The notes below the pieces were generated by a model. That model saw only the letters and a program-made list of their open reading frames with translations. It searched no databases and was not told the DNA's origin. The position numbers and the translations under genes were made by a program. From positions 35,360,201 through 35,424,200 of the forward strand of contig OY821771.1 of assembly GCA_963682175.1 (NCBI GenBank): DNA of 64,000 nucleotides. Direction: 5' to 3'. This DNA is from Triglochin maritima. Its lineage: Eukaryota; Streptophyta; Magnoliopsida; Alismatales; Juncaginaceae. Shown in pieces: positions 1-11,535 of this stretch; position 1 is the first letter of the stretch; every line of letters starts with the position of its first letter.

Positions 1-960
1 ATAAACACATGCGTACAAATATTTAATTTGAAAGTAATAAATTGTCAGGAAACCCATCATTGTTGTAGTTAGGGGTGACCATTCGGTCCGGACCGGACCG
101 AATTCCTATGGACCGAAGATCGGACCGAATCGGTCCGGTCAAAAACCGATTTTTTTTAAATGAAAAACAAAAAAAAGACCGGTCCGGACCGGACCGAACC
201 CCAAATTTTAAAATGGACCAAACCGAAACCCGGACCGGACCGAACGAAACTAAAACTTCCCGGACCGAACCCGGACCGACCGGTCCGGTCCGGGTTTTGC
301 TCTCCCCTAGTTGTAGTGCATGGCCTCAAGCTGCAACATACCGAGATATACATTGCTTGAATGGATGTCACCTACATTTTGTGGTCATTCACTGCCTGTT
401 TGGAAGTTTTGCGATTGGAAAACATGAATTTCCTGGTATGTCAGAACTTTGGTAGTAGGATTTAGATTCATATTCAAATCTATTTCGTTGTCCCATCCAG
501 TCAACCCAATTGTACCATACTCGGGATGATGAGTGCTAGTTGTCAGTGTAGGGTCAGACATTTTGCGTTCAACTTCTACCTAAACTCTAACCACGAACAT
601 CCATTTAAACAGACGCATCATTCCATAAGCTAACTTATCATCAGTTGATGGAGTGTATGTCTAATCGTTGTTTTAAGGCAATTTCACAATCAACTTGATA
701 TCAAACATATTTTCTGGATAACAACATTCAGATCCTATGACATCTACTAAATCCACATATTTGATGTTCAATGAAACTACAACTAATTCGTGTTGAGTCC
801 CTGAATATTTTGTCACATCTTCGTTGCATTCTAATTCCCTTATTCCCATCATACATGACCAACAAAGAGCCTTTGTCATCTCTATCCATTCCTAACCTAT
901 ATAAATTAGATTAAAATTGTGTTCAAGAGAAATGGTTGTTCTTGTATTCCTGAATAATTT
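1..960 (-). pseudogene. MULE-like transposase N-terminal remnant
   Basis: Read on the minus strand, pieces of one protein appear in shifting frames: a block around 690-880 containing KYVDLVDVIGSE and ENMFDIKL, a block around 450-640 containing VEVERKMSDPT, and a block before 320 ending near AMHYNNDGFPDN. This order resembles the N-terminal part of plant Mutator-like transposase proteins. Frameshifts and stops (for example at about 675 and 580) show it is dead. The 70-309 MITE interrupts it. No DDE catalytic region is visible, so the family call rests on resemblance from memory and is moderate. Confidence 0.42.
70..309. mobile_element. hAT-type MITE with CGGTCCGGACCG subterminal repeats
   Basis: The 240 bp element begins TAGGGGTGACC and ends with its imperfect complement (CTCTCCCCTA). 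It is flanked by a perfect 8 bp duplication GTTGTAGT at 62-69 and 310-317. The interior is packed with CGGTCCGG/CCGGACCG words in both orientations, giving a strong foldback. An 8 bp duplication with TAGGG-type ends fits hAT-derived MITEs. It has no coding capacity; the open frames across it are by-products of the repeats. Confidence 0.88.
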
Positions 961-1836
961 AAAATTCGAAACTACTCAAATGATTTAGAAATTACCTCGG
1001 TCGGGTGTAGAAGTGAAAGACCTTAAACGCCTAATAATCACTCCAACAAAATCAACTACAATACAACAATAAATAACATTAATTCAATGATTATAAAACT
1101 TCATAATGAACATAATAACAAGGCTAACTAACATTTTGTTAAAAACATTGACAGAACCTCCCCTATATTTTCATATTTTAAAAATTAAAACCTGCATTGT
1201 AAAAACACTAACAATAATAAAAACACCACTTCAAACTTCCAAATATCTAAATAACAATATTTTTTCAAATCACAACATATTTAAAGAACAAATTTCTCAA
1301 CTCCAACTCATTTAATTATCCACTGACAACCACAACCACGTACATTATTCACTTAAGTCCTTTAAATTTTTGTTAAAAACAACAAATATATAGCATTACA
1401 TTATCATATGTAGGATGAAAATCAATAACAATATATAATTCCTAAAACAACAAAAATATGAAGAAAAAAAGTCTTACAACAAATCAAAAAAGTTGGTTTT
1501 AACAACAAAAAATATGATTTCAATCACAATTATCGAACATAAATTGAACAATTTTTACGATTACCAATTTAAACCTACAATCAACAAAACCTAATTCAAT
1601 AATCCACTAAAAGTCAAGAAAAAATATTTCGGCCTAAAACCCAAAATCGAAATTAGTTTGCACCTAAACGAGTTCCTAAACCAAAAAAACACCACAGTCA
1701 CCTTAAACGACAATGTACATCATTCTAATGCATAAAATTGGAAAAAAGGTGAGAAAAGGGAGAAGTCCTAATCTCAAAAACACAGAAGAGAGGACTGGGG
1801 GAGAAGGGGGCATCATGCTGGTTATATAGTCGGACA
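961..1836. other. AT-rich stretch without a recognisable gene
   Basis: This stretch is strongly A/T-biased, with poly-A-like runs and no open frame resembling a known protein. It may be the non-coding part of the MULE-like remnant to its left, but no terminal repeat was found to show that. Confidence 0.5.
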
Positions 1837-2219
1837 GAACTCGACGTTACAGACGCCAAGTTCACTTTTTTTAAAATGAACTCGACATTCGTAATGCCGA
1901 GTTCCACCTTTAAAACATGACATCCAATATACTGAGTTCATTATTAATTCCCAAACTGGGAACTGTCTCCACGTTTGATGATGCGGTTAAAACATCTAAA
2001 TAAAACTCGACATTCAAAAGGTTGAGTTCTACTTGAAAGAACTCGACAACCGTAATGTCGAGTTCTGCTTATTCACAGAACTCGACATTATGGTGGCCGA
2101 GTTCTATCTACCCTACTACCACTTCAAATTTTTCTCAGTTTTTAAACTCGGCAATACGACATCGGGTTTAGGTATAAATAACGCCGAGTTTTAAACTTGG
2201 CAATACAACACCGAGTTCT
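1837..2219. repeat. Cluster of about seven GAACTCGACATT/AATGCCGAGTTC inverted repeats
   Basis: About seven copies of a roughly 25-30 bp imperfect palindrome occur here. Each opens GAACTCGAC or AACTCGGC and closes with GTCGAGTTC or GCCGAGTTC around a short AT centre. Spacing is irregular, about 40-90 bp. Loops and spacers differ more than the arms, so this is not a simple satellite. Function unknown; it may be the terminal or subterminal part of a transposon. Confidence 0.7.
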
Positions 2220-2740
2220 CCAAGAAATTGTTTTCTACAAAAGTATACACTAAAAAACAAGACTCGCCGCCACTACGTGTCGCAACGTGGTGGCACCGGG
2301 TCTACTCCAAAAAATATGTTAAACCAGGTTTATTTTGGATTTTTATAAAAAATAATTTTATTTCGAAAAAAATTCCTTATTAAAAAAGATAGAAGCACAA
2401 TTGAAAGTTCTATGGTTAAAATCACTAACCCCCTAAATCCATCACTAGATAGGAAAAAAACTTAACACACAATCACGGGCAGTGCCAGAATTTCAAGTTA
2501 AGGGGTGACACTATGACACCCTTGGAAAAAAATATCTAAAAGTTGAATTCAATGTGAGTATACTTAACTAGGTAAAACCAAACTCCAATGGGGGTAAAAT
2601 CTAGTTGGTGTATACTTAAGTACGTGAAATTCAAATCCAGGGTAGCCAAATCCTAGTTAGTATACAATTTACTAGATAAAATCCAAAATCTAAATAAACC
2701 AAGCCCCCAACCCCCAATATAACACCGCGCAGTAAACCCA
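2220..2740. other. Intergenic sequence, no gene seen
   Basis: No coding frame is recognised. Between about 2570 and 2690 a loose motif (CTAGTTGGTGTATACTTAAG and relatives) recurs two or three times. Nothing further can be supported. Confidence 0.4.
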
Positions 2741-2950
2741 ATGTTCAGAAATACGAGATGCGGATTGGATGCAGCAAAAGCACCACATTTTACATATGCG
2801 GATGAGGTTGCGATTTAATAATTAAATAATATTAATAATATACATATATTAATTATAAATTATATATTTTTGACTAAAAATTTAGATGAATTTTTGAACA
2901 ATTTCTAACATAAATATTAAAGAAAAGAGGATATAATAAAAATACAATAA
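2741..2950 (+). repeat. Dispersed AT-rich repeat, copy 1 (inverted copy at 41500-41716)
   Basis: The stretch starts GTTCAGAAATAC, passes through GATGCGGATTGGATGCAG and a TTAATAATTAAATAATATTAATAATATA-type region, and ends near CTAACATAAATATTA. The same order of words occurs on the opposite strand at 41500-41716. It is a transposon fragment of unknown class; no coding sequence or clear target duplication was seen. Confidence 0.72.
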
Positions 2951-3049
2951 TTCTTTAGTAAGCCTGAAACTTAGTATACCTATTTTAATCCCCTACCATA
3001 TTCACCACTCATCTGAAAATGTAAGGTAGATTAAGGTTATGGCGGTTAT

Positions 3050-5639
3050 CGTAAGACTCGCTCTCCTGATTTAATAATAAAGTCCATCCTCATCTTTCAT
3101 GCTTATGAGTTTATATGTTTATTCCATGCTTATTGTATTGTATGTTTATTTTTGTTTCATGGAAGTTTTTATTTTGGTCGAGCGGGTGTGCAACTAGACT
3201 TAGGCGTATGTGGCCTTGGTTTTATTTTTTCTTCTTCTTACCACTTGGGTTTCGACGTCTAGGGCTTGGTGTGTCATCTAGGGTGAGGTGAAGCTTGGTC
3301 AGCAAGTGCATAATTCAAATTTGCATGGATTAGGAAATCTTGCTTGATCATGTTGGGGTGCTATATTGGAAGGTGTGTGCATGCTTGTATATGATCCCAG
3401 CCCTTGCCGCCTCTTGCATCTTTCTCCTCCCCTCTCCCTCACGCAAAACACCATCACCTCCTTTCCCATCTCTGGAGACAAGTAGAAGCTCAGGCCACTT
3501 CTCCGACGAGCTGCAAGGAGGAGGTTGCGGCAAGCAAAGGAAGAGGTGGGTAGTTGTTCTCCGACGATCAGGAGCACTTTCTCAGGTATGCTTCTGCCCC
3601 AAATAAAGGATAACAAGTGGGGGTGTTGGATGGTGGGTCATCCACCACCGATGGGCTGTCTGGTCAAGCAATGAAGGCGCACACGCAGGTGGAGACCAAC
3701 TTGGTTTGGCCGGTCGTAGCGCGAGCCCAAGTTGTGGTGGCTGGTTGGGACGTTTCCCCCTCATCACGACCTTTGTCACACATTCCCTGGTTGTTTGAGG
3801 AGAGAAATTGGGGAAGGTGTGGCTGGGTCGTAGGGAGCACGTCGAGTGCATTGCATGCATGTTTCTTGCGTGGCGTAATGCTCTGTGTTTTGTTGTATGG
3901 ACTCGTAGGTGCTTAGATCTTTGTGGATATGCCTCAATGCTGGATTTATGTGACCTTTTCATGATTCTTTTACTGCTAAGACGTTACATGAAAATGTATC
4001 AGTTAATTGTTGGAACTACGAATCACATCTCATGAATTACAACTTGTTGTTTAGTCCTATTTAAGCTTTGTGTATACCGCCATTATCAGAATTGTTTAAA
4101 TCAGAAGTGTTTGCCATCCATTTGCACATGCACGCATATCCTTTGTAGGATTTTGATTTTATCATGTGATCTGAGATTTATCCATGTAGATGTTATCATG
4201 GCTTGCATGTTTATTTGGCGCTTGTATGGCTACGTTTCGGGTTCTTGTATGCGACTAGTGGTTGGGTATTACAACCTCTATGACTTACATTCTAAGGCCT
4301 GAAATTAACCACGTTATGATCTCATGCCTCTTCTGTATATACCTTGATTCATGCATAAATACATTCTAGACTCAGGAACGTGTTATATTATTGTGAAGTA
4401 AGTGTCGTATAACCAACTTATCATGACCCGTAGCTTCATGTTGCATGTCTGATTTCATATAGCTTCATGTTGCATGTCTGATTTCATATGCAATGACTAT
4501 TATTGTATGAGCCTTACATAATCATATTGTTGTCGTTACTGCCATTATGAGAGTGTTAATGTGGGTGCGTGTACGTAAGTTAAGGACTCAATATTATGAC
4601 CATTATCTCATGATCCGTAGATAGCAAAGTTTATGTTGTGCCTTGTTACGTTGATCTTGAGATGGTTGTATTATCTTGCCCTTGCTGCTTATTAGCTTTT
4701 AGTGCATGAGGTAATTCCTGATGTCATATGCTCAAGAGTTTTGTGGTCGTTCTTTCATGCTCATTGTGTTAGGCATGAGTTTGACTATTTGGCTATAGAT
4801 CAGATGTATTACCATTGATAGCTTGCATTTGCATACTGGTTAATATAATTAATCTTAACACTATTGTTAAGGGGCCGACGAGACTGATTGTAAGACCTCT
4901 ATGTAGAGAGACTAGATGTAAGATAAGACTTGGACGTGTGCACCGTCATTTGCTACAGGACGGACATTCCCAACTTCACGATGGAATCATGTAGGTCATT
5001 GCCGTGAGTTGGGGTGTCAATCCGGCAGATCGCTTTTCTGCCAAGTGGTGGGTCACACTTTCGAGTGACCTGTTTGTGGATTAGACCAGCATGGCTGGTG
5101 GTCGGATTCCTACATAGAGGAATCATTTCGGGTGGAACCCGAGCGACGCAACTATGTAGAGTTGTTGCCTTATTGCCTTGCATGTGTTGTAGATAGGTCT
5201 CATGTATAACATCTTTATCTTGTTTTTGGACCCGGGGCATACAAAGCTTTCTTATTGAAAACTCACGTATATTCATTGATTATTTTACCTCAATTACTTA
5301 GGTTTCCGACAGGGGTCAGACCCGAGACGCTCGGAGGATTCTGTTCACGAGGGACTCGTCGACCGATTTCCTAGTTATCTTTTGTTTCCACACTATTTTA
5401 TGATGTAAATTCCTTTATTCAACTCCATGTAATGCATTTGATATTATTTTCATATATTGATAATTTCGTTTTTAGTTTCATGTCTTTATTTCGTGTATCA
5501 TTGTATGTTTTTATCACGTGTGTCTTGTATCGTTTTCTTTTCATTGTAACTCTTTCGGTCGTCGTGGATGACTCTGATCGTAACATTGGTTTCCGCAGCA
5601 TGCATACCCACGAGATCGGGTGCGTTACAGTTACGCTAA
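3050..5639 (+). mobile_element. Solo LTR, probably Ty3/Gypsy (Del/Tekay-like)
   Basis: The unit starts CGTAAGACTCG (from an expected TGTAAGAC-type end) and finishes GATCGGGTGCGTTACA, which resembles chromovirus LTR ends. It is flanked by GTTAT (3045-3049) and GTTAC (5640-5644), a 5 bp duplication with one mismatch. It contains a C/T-rich tract near 3415-3470, as long LTRs of this group often do, and no long reading frame. No internal retrotransposon sequence or partner LTR is in the window, so it is a solo LTR. The family name is an inference from terminal motifs. Confidence 0.62.
4432..4489. repeat. Tandem 29 bp duplication inside the solo LTR
   Basis: Two adjacent identical 29 bp copies begin AGCTTCATGTTGCATG, at 4432-4460 and 4461-4489. 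This is a local duplication in the 3050-5639 LTR with no coding meaning. Confidence 0.9.
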
Positions 5640-5689
5640 TAAAAAGATGTAACGGACAAATAAGTGATGTGTTCTCTTGTTCTTGAACC

Positions 5690-5787
5690 AATAATAATAT
5701 ATTAATATACTACGACCAAACCCCCAAAACCAAACTCCCCTCGACTCGGCTTCTCCTCTCTCCTCTCCTCTCCGGCATCGTCAGAAA
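5690..5787 (+). promoter_or_regulatory. Putative core promoter and 5' UTR of PBF1
   Basis: An AT-rich TATA-like stretch (AATATATTAATATAC, about 5695-5710) is followed by a C/T-rich tract (about 5749-5773) typical of plant Y-patch elements, then the ATG at 5788. Only about 148 bp separate this start codon from the upstream solo LTR, so the core promoter must lie here or inside the LTR. No transcription start is proven by sequence. Confidence 0.4.
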
Positions 5788-8700
5788 ATGGGTTCTCGAT
5801 GGTCCCCTTACGACAACAACGGCGGGTACTGTAACAAAATTCTCCCCCAAACCCTAACCCTAACCCTAATCCCAACTTCCTCTCCTCTTTCAGGACGTGC
5901 GTTGCGATCGCCGGGACGGACTACTGCGTCGTGGCTGCCGACACCCGCATGTCCACTGGATACAGTATCCTCACCCGGGACTACTCCAAGATCTCCACGC
6001 TGTGAGCTTTTGCGTCCCTGATCCAGTTTGGTAGCTTTCCCGACGGGAAATTTGGAATTTTGTTGGATTTTTTTTGGAATTTGAGGGTTTTGGTGGAGTG
6101 GTGTTCTGTGGATTTTGAGTTTAGGTGTTTGATTTCTGAGTGTTGGTTGTGGTAATGTTGGGGTTAGGGCTGTCGCTCGCCAAAAAAGCTCAACTCGGGT
6201 TTAGCTTGAAACGAAAGATCTTGATGAAAAAAAAACTTCCGACTTGGTTCAATTAATGAGTCGGCTCCGATTCGAAAAAAACTGAGGCCTGAAATTTATA
6301 TTCATTTTTTTGTATTTGGTAATAATATAGATTATCACTTGAGGTTCGAAAATTTAGATCGACTCGACTCGCTTACACCCCTAGCTAGGGTCAGATCGAA
6401 AGTTTTGAGCTTTGACTGATATGGTTAGGTATTGCTCCATAAGCTGGATATTTTGGTTTTCGAACTTCTTTAAGCTTGGTTGTGTTTTTGGATTTTTGTT
6501 GTGGTATTGGTGATGTCGGATTACGTTGTAAATTATGAGTTTTGGCTGATTTATTTGTAGGACGTTCGAGTTTTTGTTTTTGGGTATACAACTCTGTTAA
6601 TCACGGTTTGGACACAAATTCAAGTGTTTTCTGTATTTAATATATGCTTTTGGTTGTGGAACTCATGGTCTTGTGGTTTTTGCAGAGCTGAAAAGTGTGT
6701 TTTAGCTTCTTCGGGTTTCCAGGCTGATGTCAAGGCACTGCAGAAGAACTTATCCGCCAAGCATTTGGTATGTTTGTTCTTTGTTATTTATATACTTGGT
6801 TGTATAGCTTCTTTATTTAGCATGAACGTTGGTCGTAGAAACAATAACAGTAAAATAAATAAAAATTGCAAACTAGTTCGGCTTGTTCGTGAGTATTGAT
6901 TTTAGCAACAATATAAATTATTATCTATTTTAGCTAAGATGACCTTAGTATAAAGTATATATGTTCATATTCAAATGTCTTCTTATTGAGACATTGAAAA
7001 GACATTGGCATCATAACCATTGAAGCATTGAAAATATATTGAACTAACACTGGTTGATGTCTTGATGAGGATGTTGGGTTGCATTCTTGAATTCATTGTT
7101 TTTATCATTTGCTTTCCTGAATTCATAATGGCATCCCAGCTTTGTTTTGTATCCATGATACCATCGACATGTCAAATGCTTTAGCACACGTGATCGATAG
7201 TTCTCTCCTCTGTGCAATCAAATAGCTATGTTGTGTAAAACTGTAAACACAATCTACGAATATTATAAGATGCACGAAGCAAATTGGAGTTTTGAGAATG
7301 GAAGGATTGCAACACTATATAGGACCATGAAATCAGACAAGATAGGTGTGGTCATTTGGTTTCATGTTGGCGAATAATGGTGGAAAACACAGACTTTGAT
7401 AGTTATGTCCTTATGGGTGGTCTCTGTTTATATGAAGTGGTTGGTGGTGAACGACAGTTCCGTCGTGGTAGTGGATGGAAACCTTTGCTGAGAACTCATG
7501 TTTTCTCTCATGATTTTGTGAAAGACAACATTTAGGATAGAGGCCTGCACCAGCAATTGAAGATTCCATCCACTGACACCCACATTTGTGGTGTTTCACT
7601 CCTCAAAGTCAAAACTCTTACACTTTTTCCATGATGGTGAAAGAAATCAACAGTTGATGCCGATGTTCTGTTCTCCATGGTGGTGGACGTTAACATGTTA
7701 TGTAAACCAAGTCACAACAACAACAACAAAGCCTTTAATCCCAAACTAGTTGGGGTATGTAAACCAAGGCATGAACATTAATTTGTGAACTTCCGAGTAT
7801 AATTAATAATGGTTCATATGAAATAGGAGAGGAATACTTTTCTTGTAAGGAGGTAAAAATGAATTGACGAGAGGAAATATAATTACTAATTGTCCATACT
7901 GAGCTAGGAAGCACGGACACTTCTGAATGGTCGTCGTGTCCGAGTCGTGGCCGTGTCGGACAACGACACTCCTTGGACACGTGTCCGAGGTAGTTTTGAC
8001 ATTTCACAGTGGTGGACACTCCTTGGACACTCCTCGGACACGGCTAGGACACTCCTTGGTCTCGATTTTGACTTTTGACTTTTTTCCCTCCTTTTCGGTA
8101 CCAGAATGTTTATATAGAGGAGAAAAAGAAGATAAACCATTGGGTCAAGGAAGTTTCAATACAACCCTTGAAGTATATTATTTTATTGGGTAGTAATCAG
8201 TTTGTTGCCCTTTAAGAATAGGCCTAATAACTACTTTTGTCATGGACAATGAGGAAGCAACCTGAGACAACGTATATTATTTTATTATGAACATTTAACA
8301 TTTATGAGTAATTATTTTTTTACAAGTATATTATTTTTTATTTATATATATTATAAATTTTAATTGTAATTTTAATGCCGTGTCCGTGTCATACTTTTTA
8401 GAAAAACACTGTATCCCTGTGTCCGTGTCCCGTGTCCGTCTCCGTGTTTCTTAGATACTGAGTAACGGAAACACTTTTCTCATAAGGAGGTCAAATTAGT
8501 TTTCTCTAGTTTCTGGATCCCAAATAGATAATTTGGATGAAAATGCACATATATTCCTGATTCTGATCTTTACGATGGTGTCATATAGTAATGAAAAGAA
8601 TCTGACACTGTGTTTAAGTACAGTAAATTCCCAATATTGTCTTGACACTTCTAGTAATAGATGGAAAGGTAATCTGAATGTCTCATGTAATTTGGCATAC

Positions 8701-10276
8701 ACTTGCTTTCGTCTTATATTTGTAGTGATGTAAGAATAAACTCGTGCAAGTAATTTGAAGACAAGTTCTGTCATGGCTTGCAACTAGAATTTTGCACTGT
8801 GGCACATGTTCCATTGCAAAAACATATTAAGCCTAATAGGAAACATTTCTGACGATATGAAAGGGCAGTGCCTCTACCATACTCTTTCTAGTATGATTTT
8901 GTTTCAATCTAGCATAAAGGTGCTGGTGCCATAGAGGCATAGAGCCCCATCTTATGACGTTCTCTAACTCTATATTGTTTTTTGCTTTTTTTTGGTTTTA
9001 GTAAGTTGACATCAGAGGGACTCTGTTGATTGGGTAGGAGGTAAAAAATGGGTCTGTCCACTTTTGGTCTCTGGACTTTTAGAAATCTGAGATTTTATTA
9101 GCTTGAAGCTGTTCTTGGATTCACGCCCTTTAAATGGTGTTTAGAGGTGGTAATGTGTAAAATGAGTGATTACCATTATACAACTATATGACACGAATCA
9201 TGTGGTGCGCCATAATAATGCCATTGTAATAGGAATGTTGTACAGTATGTGGCAGCAACTGTCATATTTCTGAACTATAGAAATTACCTGACTGTGGGAC
9301 AGTCCTTGTTGCATGTACGGCTCCTTGGAATGCTGCATGTATTGCACACCTTATCACTTGTTGCAAGTTCTACTTTTATGCTTTTCTTTTTCTTGTCTAG
9401 GGTGGATACACAATGTGTTTTTAGAGGGTTAAATTGGTTGTGGTGCATTAGTGGCATTTCCTTTATTTTTTATCCTCTAGTGGAATGTTAATACTAACAG
9501 TTTTCCTAATAGACCAAAATATGGATGTATATTGCATTTCTTGGTGTGGGAATGTGATCATTCTTGTTATTTGGCTTCAGATCTATCAGCACCAGCATAA
9601 CAAGCAAATGAGCTGCCCTGCTATGGGCCAACTTCTGTCAAACACACTATACTACAAACGCTTCTTCCCTTACTATGCCTTCAATGTGTTAGGAGGCCTC
9701 GACAATGAAGGTGGGGCATTCTACTAATTGAATCACCAAAATGATTTTTCCATTGGTTGACAGGGTTCTTTGATCTCCATTTCAGGTAAGGGATGTGTTT
9801 ATACATATGATGCTGTGGGCTCTTATGAGAGAGTTGGATACAGCACCCAAGGTAGTGGCTCAAGTCTCATCATGCCAGTTTTGGACAACCAGCTGAAATC
9901 ACCTAGCCCTCTTCTACTGCCTGCTAAGGTTATAACCTTATTAATTGTACAGTCCAGATGATTATTTACCACTTTCTTTGATTCATGCCTAAAGTTGATG
10001 GGCCGTGGTTGTGTAGGATGCTGTGACTCCTCTAACTGAAATTGAAGCAGTTGATTTGGTTAAAGATGTTTTCGCGTCAGCAACTGAAAGAGATATCTAC
10101 ACTGTAAGTCTTTACTCAATTGGTTTGCTTTTGGATGTAAAACCTAGATGTAAGCCATGTGGCATGAAGTTCTTTTTAATCAACTACCATGTTTTCTGCA
10201 GGGAGACAAAGTAGAAATAGTCGTCATAAATGCCTCGGGTATTCGGAGGGAGTACATCGATATGAGACGAGATTGA
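5788..10276 (+). CDS. PBF1: 20S proteasome subunit beta type-1 (beta-6)
   Basis: Exons read as 5788-5825, 5894-6001, 6686-6767, 9581-9710, 9786-9928, 10017-10103 and 10202-10276, all with GT-AG introns and phases that join exactly to 220 residues, the normal size for plant PBF1 (about 223). The product begins MGSRWSPYDNNGGTCVAIAG and contains the family blocks SSGFQADVKALQK, YQHQHNKQMSCPAM, RFFPYYAFNVLGGLD and ASATERDIYTGDK. The first donor must be the GT at 5826, not the one at 5831, which would create a stop. In the family this subunit sits in the beta rings of the 20S core and is non-catalytic, lacking the exposed N-terminal threonine of beta1, beta2 and beta5. It acts in cytosol and nucleus in ubiquitin-dependent protein breakdown. 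Intron 3 is 2.8 kb and carries transposon insertions. Confidence 0.96.
5852..5869. repeat. Three telomere-type CCCTAA units in PBF1 intron 1
   Basis: Three perfect CCCTAA units, preceded by AAA, lie in the 68 bp first intron. They form telo-box words (AAACCCTAA). Telo-boxes near the 5' end of plant housekeeping genes are known binding sites for telobox/Myb-type factors, so a regulatory role is plausible but not shown here. Confidence 0.8.
6165..6383. mobile_element. hAT-type MITE in PBF1 intron 2
   Basis: The 219 bp element begins TAGGGCTGTCGCTCG and ends CGCTTACACCCCTA. Its flanks GTTGGGGT (6157-6164) and GCTAGGGT (6384-6391) match at 6 of 8 positions, so the target duplication has aged. 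It lies wholly in the intron between exons 2 and 3. No coding capacity. Confidence 0.7.
7714..7756. mobile_element. RTE-type LINE 3' tail fragment in PBF1 intron 3
   Basis: A CAACAACAACAACAA run is followed by GCCTTTAATCCCAAACTAG. The same words recur at 57759-57800. In the opposite direction this is the TTG-repeat tail seen at the 3' ends of many plant RTE LINEs. Only the tail is present. Confidence 0.5.
7904..8454. mobile_element. hAT-type element with GTGTCCGTGTC repeats in PBF1 intron 3
   Basis: Terminal repeats are CTAGGAAGCACGGA at the left and, read on the other strand, CTAAGAAACACGGA at the right. A perfect 8 bp duplication ATACTGAG flanks the element (7896-7903 and 8455-8462). The subterminal regions are full of GTGTCCGTGTC / GGACACTCCTTGG words in both orientations. 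No transposase remains. It is spliced out with intron 3 (6768-9580). Confidence 0.88.
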
Positions 10277-11530
10277 TTTTTTATAACCTGTTGACGGTAT
10301 ATTTCGAAGTTTCTTGTTTGTAACAAGTTATTTTATCACGATGGAAATTGTTTTGCCTGTTTGAACCTCATCGTTGAGGTTTTCATCGACTGTCTCATGC
10401 TTACCATTTTAGATATATAAAAAACTATTGACTCTCCTCCCTCCACTCTTGAAACGGTATATTTTACTTTATCACCACCATAAATTGTTTGTTAGGCAAA
10501 ACATCTTCTTGGCTTTTCATTTTTCTAGTAAGTTTGGAGCAATGAGGATTCTGAATGTCTCCCACCATGTGACACTCATTCTGCGTATCAGATGTTGGTT
10601 CGAAATTTGATGGTTAGAAAGCATTGAAGTGATTTTGACACATCCAAATAAATTATAAATATCATATCATCGAAATTAAACCAGCGAATGTAGTTCACAT
10701 ATTTGTTTGTGCTATCGACACTAGACAGATTACATCCAATGTGACAAAGCATATGATGTTTTACTCCTTGCTTGTGCAGTACTTTTATCTATTAGGAAAA
10801 TCTGATATTCATGTTCTTGAACTTTGGAGACTCATTTTATATTGTGGTGGACTTGGTTTACAAGTGTGGGCGATTAATATGACAATGAGAAAGTGCATAA
10901 TTGCGTGGTTTTAGAGCTTTATATGATCTCATGTGTGGTCAACTTCTTTGAGAGGCCAATACACATTAGGGCATAATGATGTTGAGAGGTTAGTGGCGAG
11001 CATTAGATGATGAGGTATACCAAAGTACCAAACTCCAGTGTAATCCATGTTCTTCATTGCAGACTGTTGACGGGCTTACGTGGTGGGCTTCGGTAGTCCA
11101 TTCTCCAAGAACATAAATATTGCCACCTACACTATAAAAAAACAAAAATATTGCAACCTATATTCACGCTATAAAAAAATCATAAATATTGCAACCTACA
11201 TTCATGTTTGAGTTCGATATAAGGCACTTACAATCTTTTCGGATCCATTGTGGCCTCCAATTTTGATATGTAGTGTGCCAAGAATATGAATTTTTGGCCA
11301 ACGGTAAATCACACTGAATGATATTAGCAGCAAGTAGAATAAATCATATATTTTTTGGAATAGTAGGGAGCACAGGTTGAGCTAGTTCAAATGACTACCT
11401 AAGAGTATCCTTAACAAAGATTCCTGTTAAATTCAAAGGTAAGAATCCCAACAAAATGGACAGTTTAAATTACTAATTGATTTAACTCCAGTTGGTCAAT
11501 TGCAACTGATCTGACAACTTATGTCGGGTT
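10277..11530. other. PBF1 3' UTR and downstream intergenic sequence
   Basis: No coding sequence is recognised after the PBF1 stop. An A-rich motif (ATATTGC, ACCTA, CTATAAAAAAA) is repeated about three times at 11110-11205. The stretch ends at the target duplication of Copia element A. Confidence 0.5.
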
Positions 11531-11535
11531 GAAGG

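Noticed and set aside
3299..3962. Cluster of frames of 61-126 residues on both strands
   Set aside because: All fall in the C/T-rich part of the solo LTR 3050-5639 and overlap each other on both strands, as expected from composition.
5821..6021. Extended 77-residue reading of PBF1 exon 1 through intron 1
   Set aside because: It loses the proteasome frame; splicing at 5826 and 5893 restores the exact beta-6 sequence.
11530..11535. TGAAGG as the start of the 5' LTR of element A
   Set aside because: Starting there leaves no target duplication; taking GAAGG as the duplication and TGAATAG as the start gives equal LTR lengths and matching flanks.
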